Shown piece by piece: positions 8,866 through 18,387 of a stretch of DNA of 64,000 bases. A model generated the notes under the pieces. It was not told the DNA's origin and made no database searches. It was given only the letters and a program-made list of their open reading frames with translations. The DNA is taken from assembly GCF_009830285.1 (NCBI RefSeq), contig NZ_WUQX01000001.1, forward strand, positions 930,501 to 994,500, read 5' to 3'. Every line of letters begins with the position of its first letter. Position 1 is the first letter of the stretch. Source of the stretch: Sporofaciens musculi. Lineage in GTDB: Bacteria; Bacillota; Clostridia; Lachnospirales; Lachnospiraceae. The position numbers and the translations under genes are program-made.

Positions 8866-9650
8866 AGGTTGTGATTTTAGCAGGCGGAAGAGGGACAAGG
8901 ATAAGCGAAGAATCATCCTTGCGCCCTAAGCCGTTGGTAACGATAGGAGGACATCCGATCCTCTGGCACATAATGAAAATCTACTGCAGCTACGGATTTC
9001 ATGATTTCATTGTGTGCTGCGGGTATAAGGGCGAATACATTAAAAGATACTTTGTCAGATATGGATTACAGCAGGCGGCTGTGAAATTTAGCTTATCACA
9101 GCTTAATGAGAATGGTCAGACGAAGGATATTACGGATAAAGAGAGCACTGAGAACTGGAAGGTGATATGTGCCAATACAGGGCTTGAGACGCTGACTGCC
9201 GGACGTATCCTGAAAATAAAAAAGTATATCGGTGAAGATGAGGAATTTATGATTACATACGGCGACGGCGTAGCGGATATCAATATAGCCAAGCTCATCA
9301 GCTTCCACCGGGAGCGTGGAAAAATCCTTACGATATCCACAACCCGTCCAGAGGGACGGTTCGGGGCAATCAGCATCGATAAAAAGGGAAATGTAGAGAG
9401 CTTCAAGGAAAAGGCAAGAAGAAGCCAGTCCTATGTCAATATTGGTTTTATGGTAGCAAATAAAAAGCTATTTGATTATCTGGGGGATGGAAATGAAATG
9501 CTTGAAAGGGAACCGTTTGAGAGGCTAGTAGCTGACGGTCAGATGGCGGCATATAAGCACCCTGGATTCTGGTCACCCATGGATAATATACATGACAGAG
9601 AGTATCTGGAGAAGCTTTGGAGCGATGGCGCTCTTTGGAAAATATGGTAG
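8862..9650 (+). CDS. rfbF: Glucose-1-phosphate cytidylyltransferase
   Basis: 262 residues with all landmarks of RfbF: VVILAGGRGTRISEES (pyrophosphorylase signature), LRPKPLVTIGGHPILWHIMK (sugar-phosphate lysine), FIVCCGYKGEYIK, ITYGDGVADINI (metal-binding Asp) and HPGFWSPMDNIHDREYLEKL at the C-terminus. It forms CDP-glucose from CTP and glucose 1-phosphate, the first committed step towards CDP-6-deoxy and 3,6-dideoxy sugars. It starts inside the end of its divergent paralogue (ATGA at 8862). Confidence 0.95.
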   Translation: MKVVILAGGRGTRISEESSLRPKPLVTIGGHPILWHIMKIYCSYGFHDFIVCCGYKGEYIKRYFVRYGLQQAAVKFSLSQLNENGQTKDITDKESTENWKVICANTGLETLTAGRILKIKKYIGEDEEFMITYGDGVADINIAKLISFHRERGKILTISTTRPEGRFGAISIDKKGNVESFKEKARRSQSYVNIGFMVANKKLFDYLGDGNEMLEREPFERLVADGQMAAYKHPGFWSPMDNIHDREYLEKLWSDGALWKIW

Positions 9651-9670
9651 AAATTACGAGGAGGAAAGAT

Positions 9671-10962
9671 ATGAGTCAAATAATCTGGTATGGAGCAGGG
9701 AAAAATCTACGGGATCATGAGAAAGAATTTGTGGCAGAGACAGGGTATCCGGTCTGTATTTGCGATGCATCAGAACAAAAACAGGGAATCAAATATACAT
9801 TTGGAGAGGGGGGCAGAAAGATTGTGACATTGTCTCGCTAAATTCTGTAAAAACAGAATATCCGGATTATGAATTGTGGCTGACGCTGGCGGAGCACAAT
9901 CTTGCAGATGTGTACAAATGCCTTACGGAAAGAGAAGGCGTTTCAGCGAGGAGGATTCGGTTCTTTGGAGAACGAGAGTACCGACTGGGGTGTTTTAATT
10001 TGCAGAATTATATATACATTAGTTCTGATAATGTGAAAACCTGCGCCCATTATCCTTATACCAACCATTTCATGTTTGAGCCGGGACAGATTTTGAGTGA
10101 AAAAGATGTAATAAATAAACTTGACCAGCTAGAGGATTGGCGGAGGGAGACCATTAAAAAGCTTCAGAACGGAGAAAAAACATCCTGCCATGGTTGTTCT
10201 GCCCTGCATTGGGGGTTCTTTACAAAGGAGCCTCATGTGGAGATTTTAGGGGTTGGACCTAATTTCAAAGGGGGAACGAAGTGTAATTGTGATTGTTTTT
10301 ACTGCAACCAGAATACAATAATACGGACAAAGAGCAATCAAGAACTAAGTAATTATGATATCCATCGTATCTCGGCAGAGTATTACGACACGCTGGATAC
10401 CACAATTCTTGCCGATGGGGAGCCTACAATACTTCCTAAAATAGACGAAATATGTGATCTGACTATGGAAAGAAACTGGTCAATACAGTTGAATACCAAT
10501 GCCATCTTGTATAAGGAAAAGCTGGCGGACGCGATTGCGTCAAATTCAAAATCCTTTATGGCAGTAGCACTGGACTCTGGCAGCAGGGAAACATACAAAA
10601 AGATAAAGAGGGTGGATACTTACGACAGGGTTATTGAGAATCTCCATAAATATAAGGAAAAGGGTTGTAATATTTTTCTAAAGTATATCCTCATTCCTGA
10701 ATATAATGACAATCTTGAGGAGATTATCAAATTTTTGGATGTCTGCAGCGAGCTTAAGGTACAGCACGTAACACTTTCCCAGAATCTTTCAGGCTTCGTG
10801 GATGGAGTTAAACACAAAGCAGACCCCGATATGCCTGAGTCGATGTTCTGTCTGTTTACTTATATGGTGGCAAGGCTGCAGGAAATGGGAATTTGTTGGG
10901 ATTTTCAGATAGAATTTGTCAGTAAGCATGATATTGACAGAATCGAAAAACTTAGAAAGTAA
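9671..10962 (+). pseudogene. Radical SAM protein with YGAG module, frame broken at a G6 tract
   Basis: An ATG at 9671 with GAGGAGGAAAG just upstream starts a Rossmann-like module (IIWYGAGKNLRDHEKEF, VCICDASEQKQG). That frame ends at 9841. The rest continues in another frame: CDIVSLNSVKTEYPDYELWL, then CHGCSALHWGFF, the radical SAM motif KCNCDCFYCNQ (C-x3-C-x2-C) and ILADGEPTILPKIDEI. The switch falls at six Gs (9808-9813). One extra G would read GEGGQKDCDIV straight through, giving a product of about 430 residues. As read, only a 56-residue stub is made, unless the tract slips. Function unknown; a glycan-linked radical SAM reaction is inferred. Confidence 0.8.
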
Positions 10963-10974
10963 ATAGGAGTTATC

Positions 10975-12340
10975 ATGATGGAAACAATCAGAAGAGAAGA
11001 TTTTGCGGACGAAAAGTCAAGGGGAATATTTGAACACAGATTTAATTATTATACGACGGGAAACATGGAGCACATTCTGAATATGGTGACAGAGGAGTAT
11101 AACGATTTTGCAGGACGGATAGTAGAATTAAGAAAAAAACTCTATGCAAGGCTGAAAGAATTTGACGGAAGACTTCTTATTTATGGGGCAGGTGTGCATG
11201 CTGGTTTGACAATGGATTTTCTTGAAAGAATGGCATTAGATAATAAATTCGCAGGCTGCTGTGTAAGCGATGCCCAGGAAGGAGGGGGGGGCAAAATTAA
11301 TAGAAGATTTTTGCGATAAAAAAGAATATTATCTGGTGCTTGTTCCGGAAGGAGCGTATTCTCCGGAAATGATAGAAAATTTGGAGGAGCATGGCTGGAA
11401 TTCCAGTCAATATGTTTTGATACCATTTGCAATTCTTTTCGATTATGAGTTTAACGAGAAAAAGGATATAAAGGAGATTATCGAAAATCGGGACAATCAC
11501 TTCATTATTTATGGTACAGACTGGAACAGTGTGTTGTTTCGTAGCCTGATGAGAGGAGCGAATCGTCATTATGATTTTTCTATTGCAGAATTATCAGGTA
11601 AGCCGATCGAAGATCTAAGCTATGTGGCGTCTATGAAAGACATGTATGTGGTTGTGTTTAATGGCCTGAGAAGAAGGAAGGCTTTAGAGGCTGGGGTGCC
11701 GGAAGAAAAAATTATACAATTTTGCAATTTGGATGAACTACAGTATTTTGACGAAGACATCGTTCCAAGACACACCAAGGGAAAGAAGGAAGTATTTGTT
11801 GATGGAGGCAGTATGAATTTATATTCCTCGGCACAATTTATGAGATGGTGCGATTATGAATGCGATAAGGTGGTCTCATTCGAGCCTGATAGAAGATGTG
11901 TGAAGATCTGTGAAGACGTTCTTGAAAAGATGCCAAGGCTCCGAGAAGTTACACAATTAGTTCCAAAGGGGCTTTGGAGTAGTGAGACAGAACTGGTATT
12001 TAATGAAGTTGATAACTATGGCTCATCTTCCTTTATTACCAGAAAAGGAGATGGGAACGAACAGGTTATTCCAACAGCATCTATTGATGAGATTATGGAT
12101 GGAGGGCTGGTAACATTTATAAAAATGGATATCGAGGGGGCTGAATTAGAAGCGCTTAAAGGGGCGGAAGAAACAATTAAGAGATATCATCCGACTTTGG
12201 CGCTATCAATATATCACAAGCCGGAGGATATTGTTGAATTGCCTCGATTTATAAAATCACTGGTGCCAGAATATAAGCTGTATTTGAGAAATTACCATTT
12301 AGATCAAACGGAGACTGTACTTTATGCGATCTTCCAGTAG
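10975..12340 (+). pseudogene. FkbM-family methyltransferase with YGAG modules, frame broken at a G8 tract
   Basis: An ATG at 10975 (AGGAG upstream) opens RLLIYGAGVHAGLTMDFL in a Rossmann-like module. The frame ends at 11319, just after eight Gs (11284-11291). With seven Gs it would read QEGGGAKLIEDFCDKKEYYL and continue to 12340. The downstream part has a second, weaker module (FIIYGTDWNSVLFRSLM) and a C-terminal FkbM methyltransferase domain: VFVDGGSMNLYSS, SFEPDRRC, FIKMDIEGAELEALKGAEE. FkbM enzymes O-methylate sugars or polyketides using SAM. Restored length would be about 454 residues. Confidence 0.82.
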
Positions 12341-12382
12341 CAAAGGTTTATGAAGTGAAAGAAAGCAATAAGAGGACAATTA

Positions 12383-13666
12383 ATGATTCAAAATGAAATT
12401 CTGCAATCAGACATTATCTATATAGGTGGAAAAGTGGTGCCAATAAGCGAATTTAAGAACGAGTTTCCGGATTGGTACGAGATGTGGAATAAATATGGTA
12501 GAGAGGACACGGCAGATCAGTATGTTTTTATTCCTGACTATGATTATGGCGTCTCGGCAATATTAAATGCTTTTTATTCTGTCGATTTCAATAAAGCGAC
12601 AGCTGATTTTATATGTCGGTTTGACGATGAAAGAAATGAGGGAGGAATTTATCATCCTCCGATTCATATTGGAAATAGATTGGTATTTACGCCGTGCAGA
12701 GCGCATAGATGGGCATATTATGATTTGGATACCAAGGTGTTTTCATATGAAAATATTCCTGTAAAGTTATTGCCTGAAAACGATGGGATATTCGTATGCT
12801 CATGGAGACCAATAAAAGATTCAGTGGTATATATGCCGGGAGAGACCGGAATAGTCGTAAAACTGGATTATAAAACCGGTGTTGTATCATATCATGACTG
12901 TTTGGTAAAGGAGCTTCAAGTTGAAAAAGGTCAGATAGATATTTCTTCGATGGCGACTTATAAGGATTCGGTATTGTTTTTTTCAAGTGCGAACGACATT
13001 GTTTATGAAATCAATGCCGAAAGTATGGCTATAAAAAAGACGCACAGGATTGGGCCAATGATGAAGGGCGTAAAAGCAGCATTTACACTTCCAAAAACAG
13101 ACTGGATATTTATTGTTGGAAATCCAGAGTTGGTAGATGCAGGAGATTGGAAAACGATATATAAATGGAATATTAAAACGGGAGAGTTATATGCAATAAA
13201 GAATCTGCCAATAAATCCATGTGTAGAAAACGCAAAGTATTTCTTTTCTGATTTTTGTTATTATTACGAAGATTTATATATTATTCCGCAACAGGGAGAT
13301 TGTTTTGTAAGGATAGATGTGCATACCAATCAGGCAGAGCGAGTAGAAATAGCGTCAGATTGCAATCTATTAGACCGGAAAAATGATTTTTACAGAAGAT
13401 GGGGAGATGGCATGATATTTCCGATGCTTCACTACAACGGATTTGAAAATACTCTTACTGCAACATTACCCTATGACTTTTCAATCGCAGAGATTGATTT
13501 TGACAAAAAGATACTGCGAAATAAAAGAAAATGGCATGTAAGAGGTATTGAAAAACAGATTCGCAGTTCTCTGGCAAACAAGTGGTTTGACGGTGGATTT
13601 TTTGAAAACGAATTTTATTCATTAAAGGAATTTATTGCAGAGGACAGTTCGAGAGATGTGGATTGA
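12383..13666 (+). CDS. Hypothetical protein, beta-propeller-like, in glycan operon
   Basis: 427 residues, no recognised catalytic motif, no signal peptide or membrane segment. After an N-terminal segment (ISEFKNEFPDWYEMW) the sequence shows repeating short beta-strand patterns with aromatic-Asp turns (GNRLVFTPCRAHRWAYYDLD, VVYMPGETGIVVKLDYKTG, FFSSANDIVYEINAES, TIYKWNIKTGELYAI), as in PQQ/Kelch-like propellers. It lies between the FkbM gene and rfbH, so a glycan-related binding or scaffolding role is possible. ATG 12383 follows AGAGGAC. Fold call is inference from repeat rhythm only. Confidence 0.6.
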   Translation: MIQNEILQSDIIYIGGKVVPISEFKNEFPDWYEMWNKYGREDTADQYVFIPDYDYGVSAILNAFYSVDFNKATADFICRFDDERNEGGIYHPPIHIGNRLVFTPCRAHRWAYYDLDTKVFSYENIPVKLLPENDGIFVCSWRPIKDSVVYMPGETGIVVKLDYKTGVVSYHDCLVKELQVEKGQIDISSMATYKDSVLFFSSANDIVYEINAESMAIKKTHRIGPMMKGVKAAFTLPKTDWIFIVGNPELVDAGDWKTIYKWNIKTGELYAIKNLPINPCVENAKYFFSDFCYYYEDLYIIPQQGDCFVRIDVHTNQAERVEIASDCNLLDRKNDFYRRWGDGMIFPMLHYNGFENTLTATLPYDFSIAEIDFDKKILRNKRKWHVRGIEKQIRSSLANKWFDGGFFENEFYSLKEFIAEDSSRDVD

Positions 13667-13695
13667 TTCCGGCAGCAGAACAGGGGGAAATTAAA

Positions 13696-15024
13696 ATGGA
13701 TGACAATGAATTACGGTCAAGAATACTAGCTCAAGTAAAAGAATACGCCAGGTTATACCATCAAAGGAACGATTCATATACTCCGGGAGACCGTATTCCC
13801 TACGCATCCCGTGTCTATGATGAAGAAGAATTATGTAATCTGGTGGATTCGGCGCTGGAATTCTGGCTGACATCAGGCAGATATACGAAAGAGTTTGAAA
13901 AGAACTTCGGGGAGTATCTTGGAGTGAGATACTGCTCATTGGTGAATTCAGGCTCATCTGCAAATCTGCTTGCTCTTATGGCTCTTACATCGCCCCTTTT
14001 AAAAGAGAGAAGATTAAAGCCAGGGGATGAGATGATCACGGTTGCGGCAGGATTTCCCACAACGGTATCTCCTGCCATTCAATATGGCGTCATACCCGTG
14101 TTTATAGATGTTACAATTCCGCAGTACAACCTTGATACGGCCAGGCTTGAGGACGCTCTGTCGGAAAAAACAAAGGTTGTGATGGCGGCGCATACCTTAG
14201 GGAATCCCTTCAATCTGAAAACGGTAAAGGAGTTCTGCGACAAGCATAATTTATGGCTTATAGAGGATAATTGCGATGCGCTGGGCTCTGTTTATGAGAT
14301 GAATGGAGAAAAGAGACTGACAGGAACCATTGGAGATATTGGTACATCATCCTTTTATCCGCCTCATCATATGACCATGGGAGAAGGAGGGGCTGTTTAT
14401 ACAAATAACCCGCTTCTTCATAAGATTATTCGGTCCATGCGGGACTGGGGGAGAGACTGCATATGTGTTTCCGGTGAAGATAACCGATGTGGGCATCGCT
14501 TTGACGGTCAATATGGAGAGCTGCCAGTGGGGTATGACCACAAATATGTATACTCGCATTTTGGGTACAACCTGAAAGCCACTGATATGCAGGCGGCAAT
14601 CGGCGTGGCGCAGCTTAAGAAACTTCCCGGATTTACAGAGAAGAGAATGGAAAATTTCAAAAAGCTTTATACGAGACTTTCGGACGTAGGAGACAAGCTC
14701 ATCCTTCCAGAAAAATGCCCTGGCTCTGAACCGAGTTGGTTTGGATTTTTGATGACATGCCGCGAGGGTGTGGACAGGAGGAAAGTTATATCCTACATAG
14801 AAGAACATGGGGTTCAGACCAGAATGCTCTTTGCGGGGAATCTGATTAAGCATCCCTGTTTTGATGGGATGAGGGAAAAGGGAACAGGCTATCGCGTTGT
14901 CGGAGATTTAATGAATACAGAGCGTATTATGAGAGATTCTTTTTGGGTGGGCGTATATCCCGGAATGACAGACGAGAAGTTGGAATATATGTCAAAAATA
15001 ATTAAGGAAGCCGTTAATCAATAA
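13696..15024 (+). CDS. rfbH: CDP-4-keto-6-deoxy-D-glucose 3-dehydrase
   Basis: 442 residues, an aspartate-aminotransferase-fold enzyme of the RfbH/AscC (E1) type. The internal-aldimine lysine is replaced by histidine (PPHHMTMGEGG, His224/225), the hallmark of this PMP-dependent dehydrase. Four cysteines fit the [2Fe-2S] site: Cys193 (EDNCDALGS), then Cys255, Cys257 and Cys265 (RDCICVSGEDNRCG, C-x-C-x7-C). It removes the C3 hydroxyl of CDP-4-keto-6-deoxyglucose with electrons from a partner reductase. ATG 13696 has GGGGGA upstream; a TTG at 13663 overlaps the previous gene and is less likely. Confidence 0.95.
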   Translation: MDDNELRSRILAQVKEYARLYHQRNDSYTPGDRIPYASRVYDEEELCNLVDSALEFWLTSGRYTKEFEKNFGEYLGVRYCSLVNSGSSANLLALMALTSPLLKERRLKPGDEMITVAAGFPTTVSPAIQYGVIPVFIDVTIPQYNLDTARLEDALSEKTKVVMAAHTLGNPFNLKTVKEFCDKHNLWLIEDNCDALGSVYEMNGEKRLTGTIGDIGTSSFYPPHHMTMGEGGAVYTNNPLLHKIIRSMRDWGRDCICVSGEDNRCGHRFDGQYGELPVGYDHKYVYSHFGYNLKATDMQAAIGVAQLKKLPGFTEKRMENFKKLYTRLSDVGDKLILPEKCPGSEPSWFGFLMTCREGVDRRKVISYIEEHGVQTRMLFAGNLIKHPCFDGMREKGTGYRVVGDLMNTERIMRDSFWVGVYPGMTDEKLEYMSKIIKEAVNQ

Positions 15025-15051
15025 TGATTTATCGATAAGAGTGTAAGTTAT

Positions 15052-16107
15052 ATGAAGAATTTTTATAAAAACAAAAAGGTTCTGATTACGGGGAATACCG
15101 GATTTAAGGGGAGCTGGATGACACAAATGCTCCTGCTTCTTGGCGCGGATGTAACAGGTATTTCGCTTCGCCCTGGGACAGATCCGAGTCTTTACGAGAT
15201 TTTACATCAGGGCAACAATATTAATGAATATATTGTTGATATCCGTGATTTTGAACAGGTGTTAAATATTTTTCATAAGGAAAAGCCAGAGATTGTGTTT
15301 CATCTTGCGGCGCAGCCCATAGTAATTGCTTCCTACAAGGAGCCAAGGTATACATATGACGTCAATGTTATGGGAACGGTTAATATTTGCGAATGCATCC
15401 GAAGGTCGGCTTCTGTAAGGTCTTTTGTGAATGTTACTACGGATAAGGTATATCAGAACAATGAGTGGGAGTTCCCTTACAGGGAGACGGACCGTCTGGA
15501 TGGCTTTGACCCTTATTCAAACAGTAAGTCATGCAGTGAGCTTGTAACAGCCTCTTACGCCAGAGCATTCTTTAAGGGAAGGGATATTGCAGTATCTGCC
15601 TGCAGGGCAGGCAATGTTATTGGGGGCGGAGATTTCAGCGGCTTCCGTATCATTCCTGATTGCTATAGGGATACGGTGTCCGGTAAGGGGATTGCAGTGA
15701 GGAATCCGAATTCCGTAAGGCCATATCAGCATGTTTTGGAAGCGGTAAACTTTTATCTCTTAGCGGCAAAGATGCAAATGGATGACAGTTCACTTGCCGG
15801 AAATTATAACGTGGGTCCGGAATATTCGGACTGTATCAAGACATCTGAAGTGTGTGATCTTTTTTGCGGCTTTTGGGGAGGAGAGGCAAGGTGGGAGGCA
15901 ATCGAAACCCAAGGACCACACGAGGCAAACCTGCTGAGGCTGGATACGTCAAAGGCAAAGTCAAGGCTTGGATGGAGACCTGTATGGGACGTAAAGCGGG
16001 CTATTAAAGAAACCGTGCAATGGTATAAAGCATTTTCGGATGGTGGAGATATGGCCGGCGTTACCGAAGGTCAGATAAAAACATATCTGAGTGAAGGGAA
16101 AGTGTGA
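15052..16107 (+). CDS. rfbG: CDP-glucose 4,6-dehydratase
   Basis: 351 residues, extended SDR. The NAD-binding loop is VLITGNTGFKGSWMTQML, followed by HLAAQPIVIASYKEP and the active-site region VTTDKVYQN with the catalytic Y-x3-K in DPYSNSKSCSE. RPYQHVLEAV and LGWRPVWDV are typical of RfbG. It converts CDP-glucose to CDP-4-keto-6-deoxyglucose, the substrate of RfbH just upstream. The stop shares bases with the next start (TGATG at 16105-16109), so the downstream gene was translationally coupled. Confidence 0.95.
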   Translation: MKNFYKNKKVLITGNTGFKGSWMTQMLLLLGADVTGISLRPGTDPSLYEILHQGNNINEYIVDIRDFEQVLNIFHKEKPEIVFHLAAQPIVIASYKEPRYTYDVNVMGTVNICECIRRSASVRSFVNVTTDKVYQNNEWEFPYRETDRLDGFDPYSNSKSCSELVTASYARAFFKGRDIAVSACRAGNVIGGGDFSGFRIIPDCYRDTVSGKGIAVRNPNSVRPYQHVLEAVNFYLLAAKMQMDDSSLAGNYNVGPEYSDCIKTSEVCDLFCGFWGGEARWEAIETQGPHEANLLRLDTSKAKSRLGWRPVWDVKRAIKETVQWYKAFSDGGDMAGVTEGQIKTYLSEGKV

Positions 16108-16920
16108 TGGAAATTATCATATATGGAGCAGGAAATAAAGGACGTGCATATCTTCAGCTTTCCGTTTATTGTTGCTGTCCGTAATGAGAAGGCGGGCGAG
16201 GTGGTAAGCCGGCTGAAGAACGATCGAAAGGAATTTTACGCAGGGTTAGACAAATTGCTTGTGGACGAGCTGCATCTGATGTCAAGGATTGATTATGAAC
16301 GAGAGATTTGCGCCATAGCACATATAGACTCGATGGATCAATACTTTGAGATTGCAGAAAGCGAGGGCGCTCTTGAATTCTTTTGGGCTGACGGAGGCAT
16401 CTGCCGTGAACTTTTTGGCAGATTAGATTTACAAAATACAGTAGAGTTGGCGTGTGGAAGAGGAAGACATGTGCCGCGTTACATAAATGATGCAGGCCAT
16501 ATTACATTAGTTGATATCCTTGAAAAAAATATAGACCTATGCAGGATGAGATTTTCGGGCGCAGATAAGATTTCATATGTTGTAAACAACGGATATGATT
16601 TGTCGGCGCTTCCTGATGACCACTATACATCGTTATTCACCTATGATTCCATGGTACATTTTGAACTATTAGATATATCGAATTACCTGAAAGAAACATA
16701 CAGAATACTCAGACCAGGAGGAAAAGCACTCTTTCATCATTCCAATAATGATTCGGATTATAAGGCTTCATATGACGATGCAGTTGAATCGAGAAGTTTT
16801 ATGAGTAAAAGCATTTTTGCTTATCTGGCGTATCGCGCCGGATTTGAAATAGAAGAACAGCGAATTGTGGATTGGGTTAAACCGGAGATAGATTGTCTGA
16901 CACTTGTTGTAAAAAGGTAG
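16107..16920 (+). pseudogene. Methyltransferase with YGAG module, disrupted near its N-terminus
   Basis: The coupled ATG at 16107 reads MEIIIYGAGNKGRAYLQ, the start of the same module seen in neighbours, then stops after 25 residues. A second frame resumes with FPFIVAVRNEKAGEVVSRLK, the last part of such a module, and continues into a class I SAM methyltransferase (TVELACGRGRHVPRYINDAG, YDSMVHFELLDI, RILRPGGKALFHHSNND). By comparison with the intact modules, roughly 45 residues are missing between the halves, so this is an internal deletion plus frame change, not a one-base slip. A shortened protein could start at ATG 16123 (265 aa). Confidence 0.7.
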
Positions 16921-16972
16921 GATACATCGCGTTTATTTTATTTGCCAGCCATACTGAAAAGGAAGTGGATAA

Positions 16973-18098
16973 ATGAAATTGCAGTGCTGCTCATTTGATG
17001 AGTTAAATAAAAAAATCAGAGACGGTAATCATGAAATTGTCATGTTTGGAGCAGGTGTGCTTGGACAAGTGACAATGCCGCAGATTTTATTAAAATATGA
17101 CCTTTTGCCATTCATCAGGTGCTATTTAGACAATGATAAAACCAAATGGGGGAGCAGGATTGAACTGTTTGGCAAATCATTTCCTGTAAATTCCCCATCT
17201 TTTTTTAGAAAAATGTAAGAAAAATACAGTTATTCTTTTAAATATCAGCAGGTTTCCGGACGTGATCGGGCAACTTCAGGGAATGGGGTGTACCGAGGAA
17301 ATGGAATGCTATATCACGCCAATGCTGTGTATCTATAATTTTTGCTCAAGTCCATCAAAGGGAGAGCCAAATCTTTTAGAAGAACCCGTTATCCCCAAAA
17401 AGATTCATTATATGTGGCTTGGAAGAAAGCCTGTCCCCGAAGAACTTAAAAAATGCCTTGACAGTTGGAGGCGATTTTGTCCTGACTATGAGATTATCCA
17501 ATGGAATGAAGATAACTACGATATTGCTAAAAATTCTTATATGAAGCATGCATATGAAGCCGGGGCGTATGGTTTTGTGCCGGATTATGCAAGGCTTGAT
17601 ATCCTATATCATCATGGAGGCTTTTATCTGGACACAGATGTGGAAATCAAGAGAAGCATTGATAAACTTAGATATCAGGAGGCATTTTGCGGGGTTGAAA
17701 AGTGGCAGACGGTAAATTTCGGGGGCTTAAGCGGGGCAGTAAAAGGAAACCCCATGATCAGGCGGTTTCTTGATGGGAGAAAAACGATAGATTTTATTGA
17801 TAAAAGTGGTCAGATGAATAAAAATACCTGCGGATTTTATGATACCAGAGTTGCTCTGGATGCGGGGTACATTGTTGACGGTACAACGCAGAATCTCTGT
17901 GGAATGAATATTTATGCCTACGATTACTTTCACCCTTACGATTATATGTCGGGAATTCTGGGCAGAACAGAGCATACATATTCTGTCCATTGGTTTCATG
18001 AAGGATGGATTGACGAAAAGATGAAGAAAGCGAACGAAGAAGCAGCGAAGTGTTATTTAGCCCTTTTTGATGAGTGCAGGAGCAATAGTATCATATAG
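16973..18098 (+). pseudogene. GT32-type glycosyltransferase with YGAG-like module, frame broken at a T7 tract
   Basis: ATG 16973 (GGAAG upstream) opens a Rossmann-like module: EIVMFGAGVLGQVTMPQILL, CYLDNDKTKWGS. The frame ends at 17218. The downstream frame, readable from just after seven Ts (17200-17206), gives FLEKCKKNTVILLNISRFPD and then a glycosyltransferase with KIHYMWLGRKPVPEELKKCL, DYARLDILYHHGGFYLDTDV (DxD) and FGGLSGAVKGNP, typical of the GT32/capsular polysaccharide sugar-transferase family. Six Ts would join the frames as NSPSFLEKCKK. Restored length is about 375 residues. Last gene of the glycan operon. Confidence 0.8.
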
Positions 18099-18124
18099 AT
18101 ATTCAAAAATCAAGGAGAAGGAGG

Positions 18125-18153
18125 TTGACATTTGTAAAGTTATAAGTTAATAT
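18125..18153 (+). promoter_or_regulatory. Sigma-A type promoter
   Basis: TTGACA at 18125-18130, a 17-base spacer, and TAATAT at 18148-18153. Near-perfect match to the vegetative consensus. It lies 27 bases after the end of the glycan operon and about 440 bases before the ABC ATPase start. Confidence 0.8.
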
Positions 18154-18387
18154 AAAACCATATTTTGAAGAAAAGGTAGATATGTTTTATGTTGGTGGTA
18201 TCTGTAATGACAAAAAACAACTAAAATTTAATAAAAGGGTAATTGCTTTGGAGCATAAGCACTAAGAATAGTGTTTTATTTGTGTTACCCTTTTCAGCAT
18301 CTTGAATGCTGGTTGTTGTTGCCTTACAGAATACTGCATACACCGAGAATAAATGTCTTGTTTTGATGAATAAGAAAGAGGAGGGGT

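Noticed and set aside
18233..18311. Possible tRNA or known riboswitch in the leader region
   Set aside because: The hairpins do not form a cloverleaf, there is no TTCGA-type T-loop, and no conserved riboswitch core was recognised; kept only as part of a structured leader.
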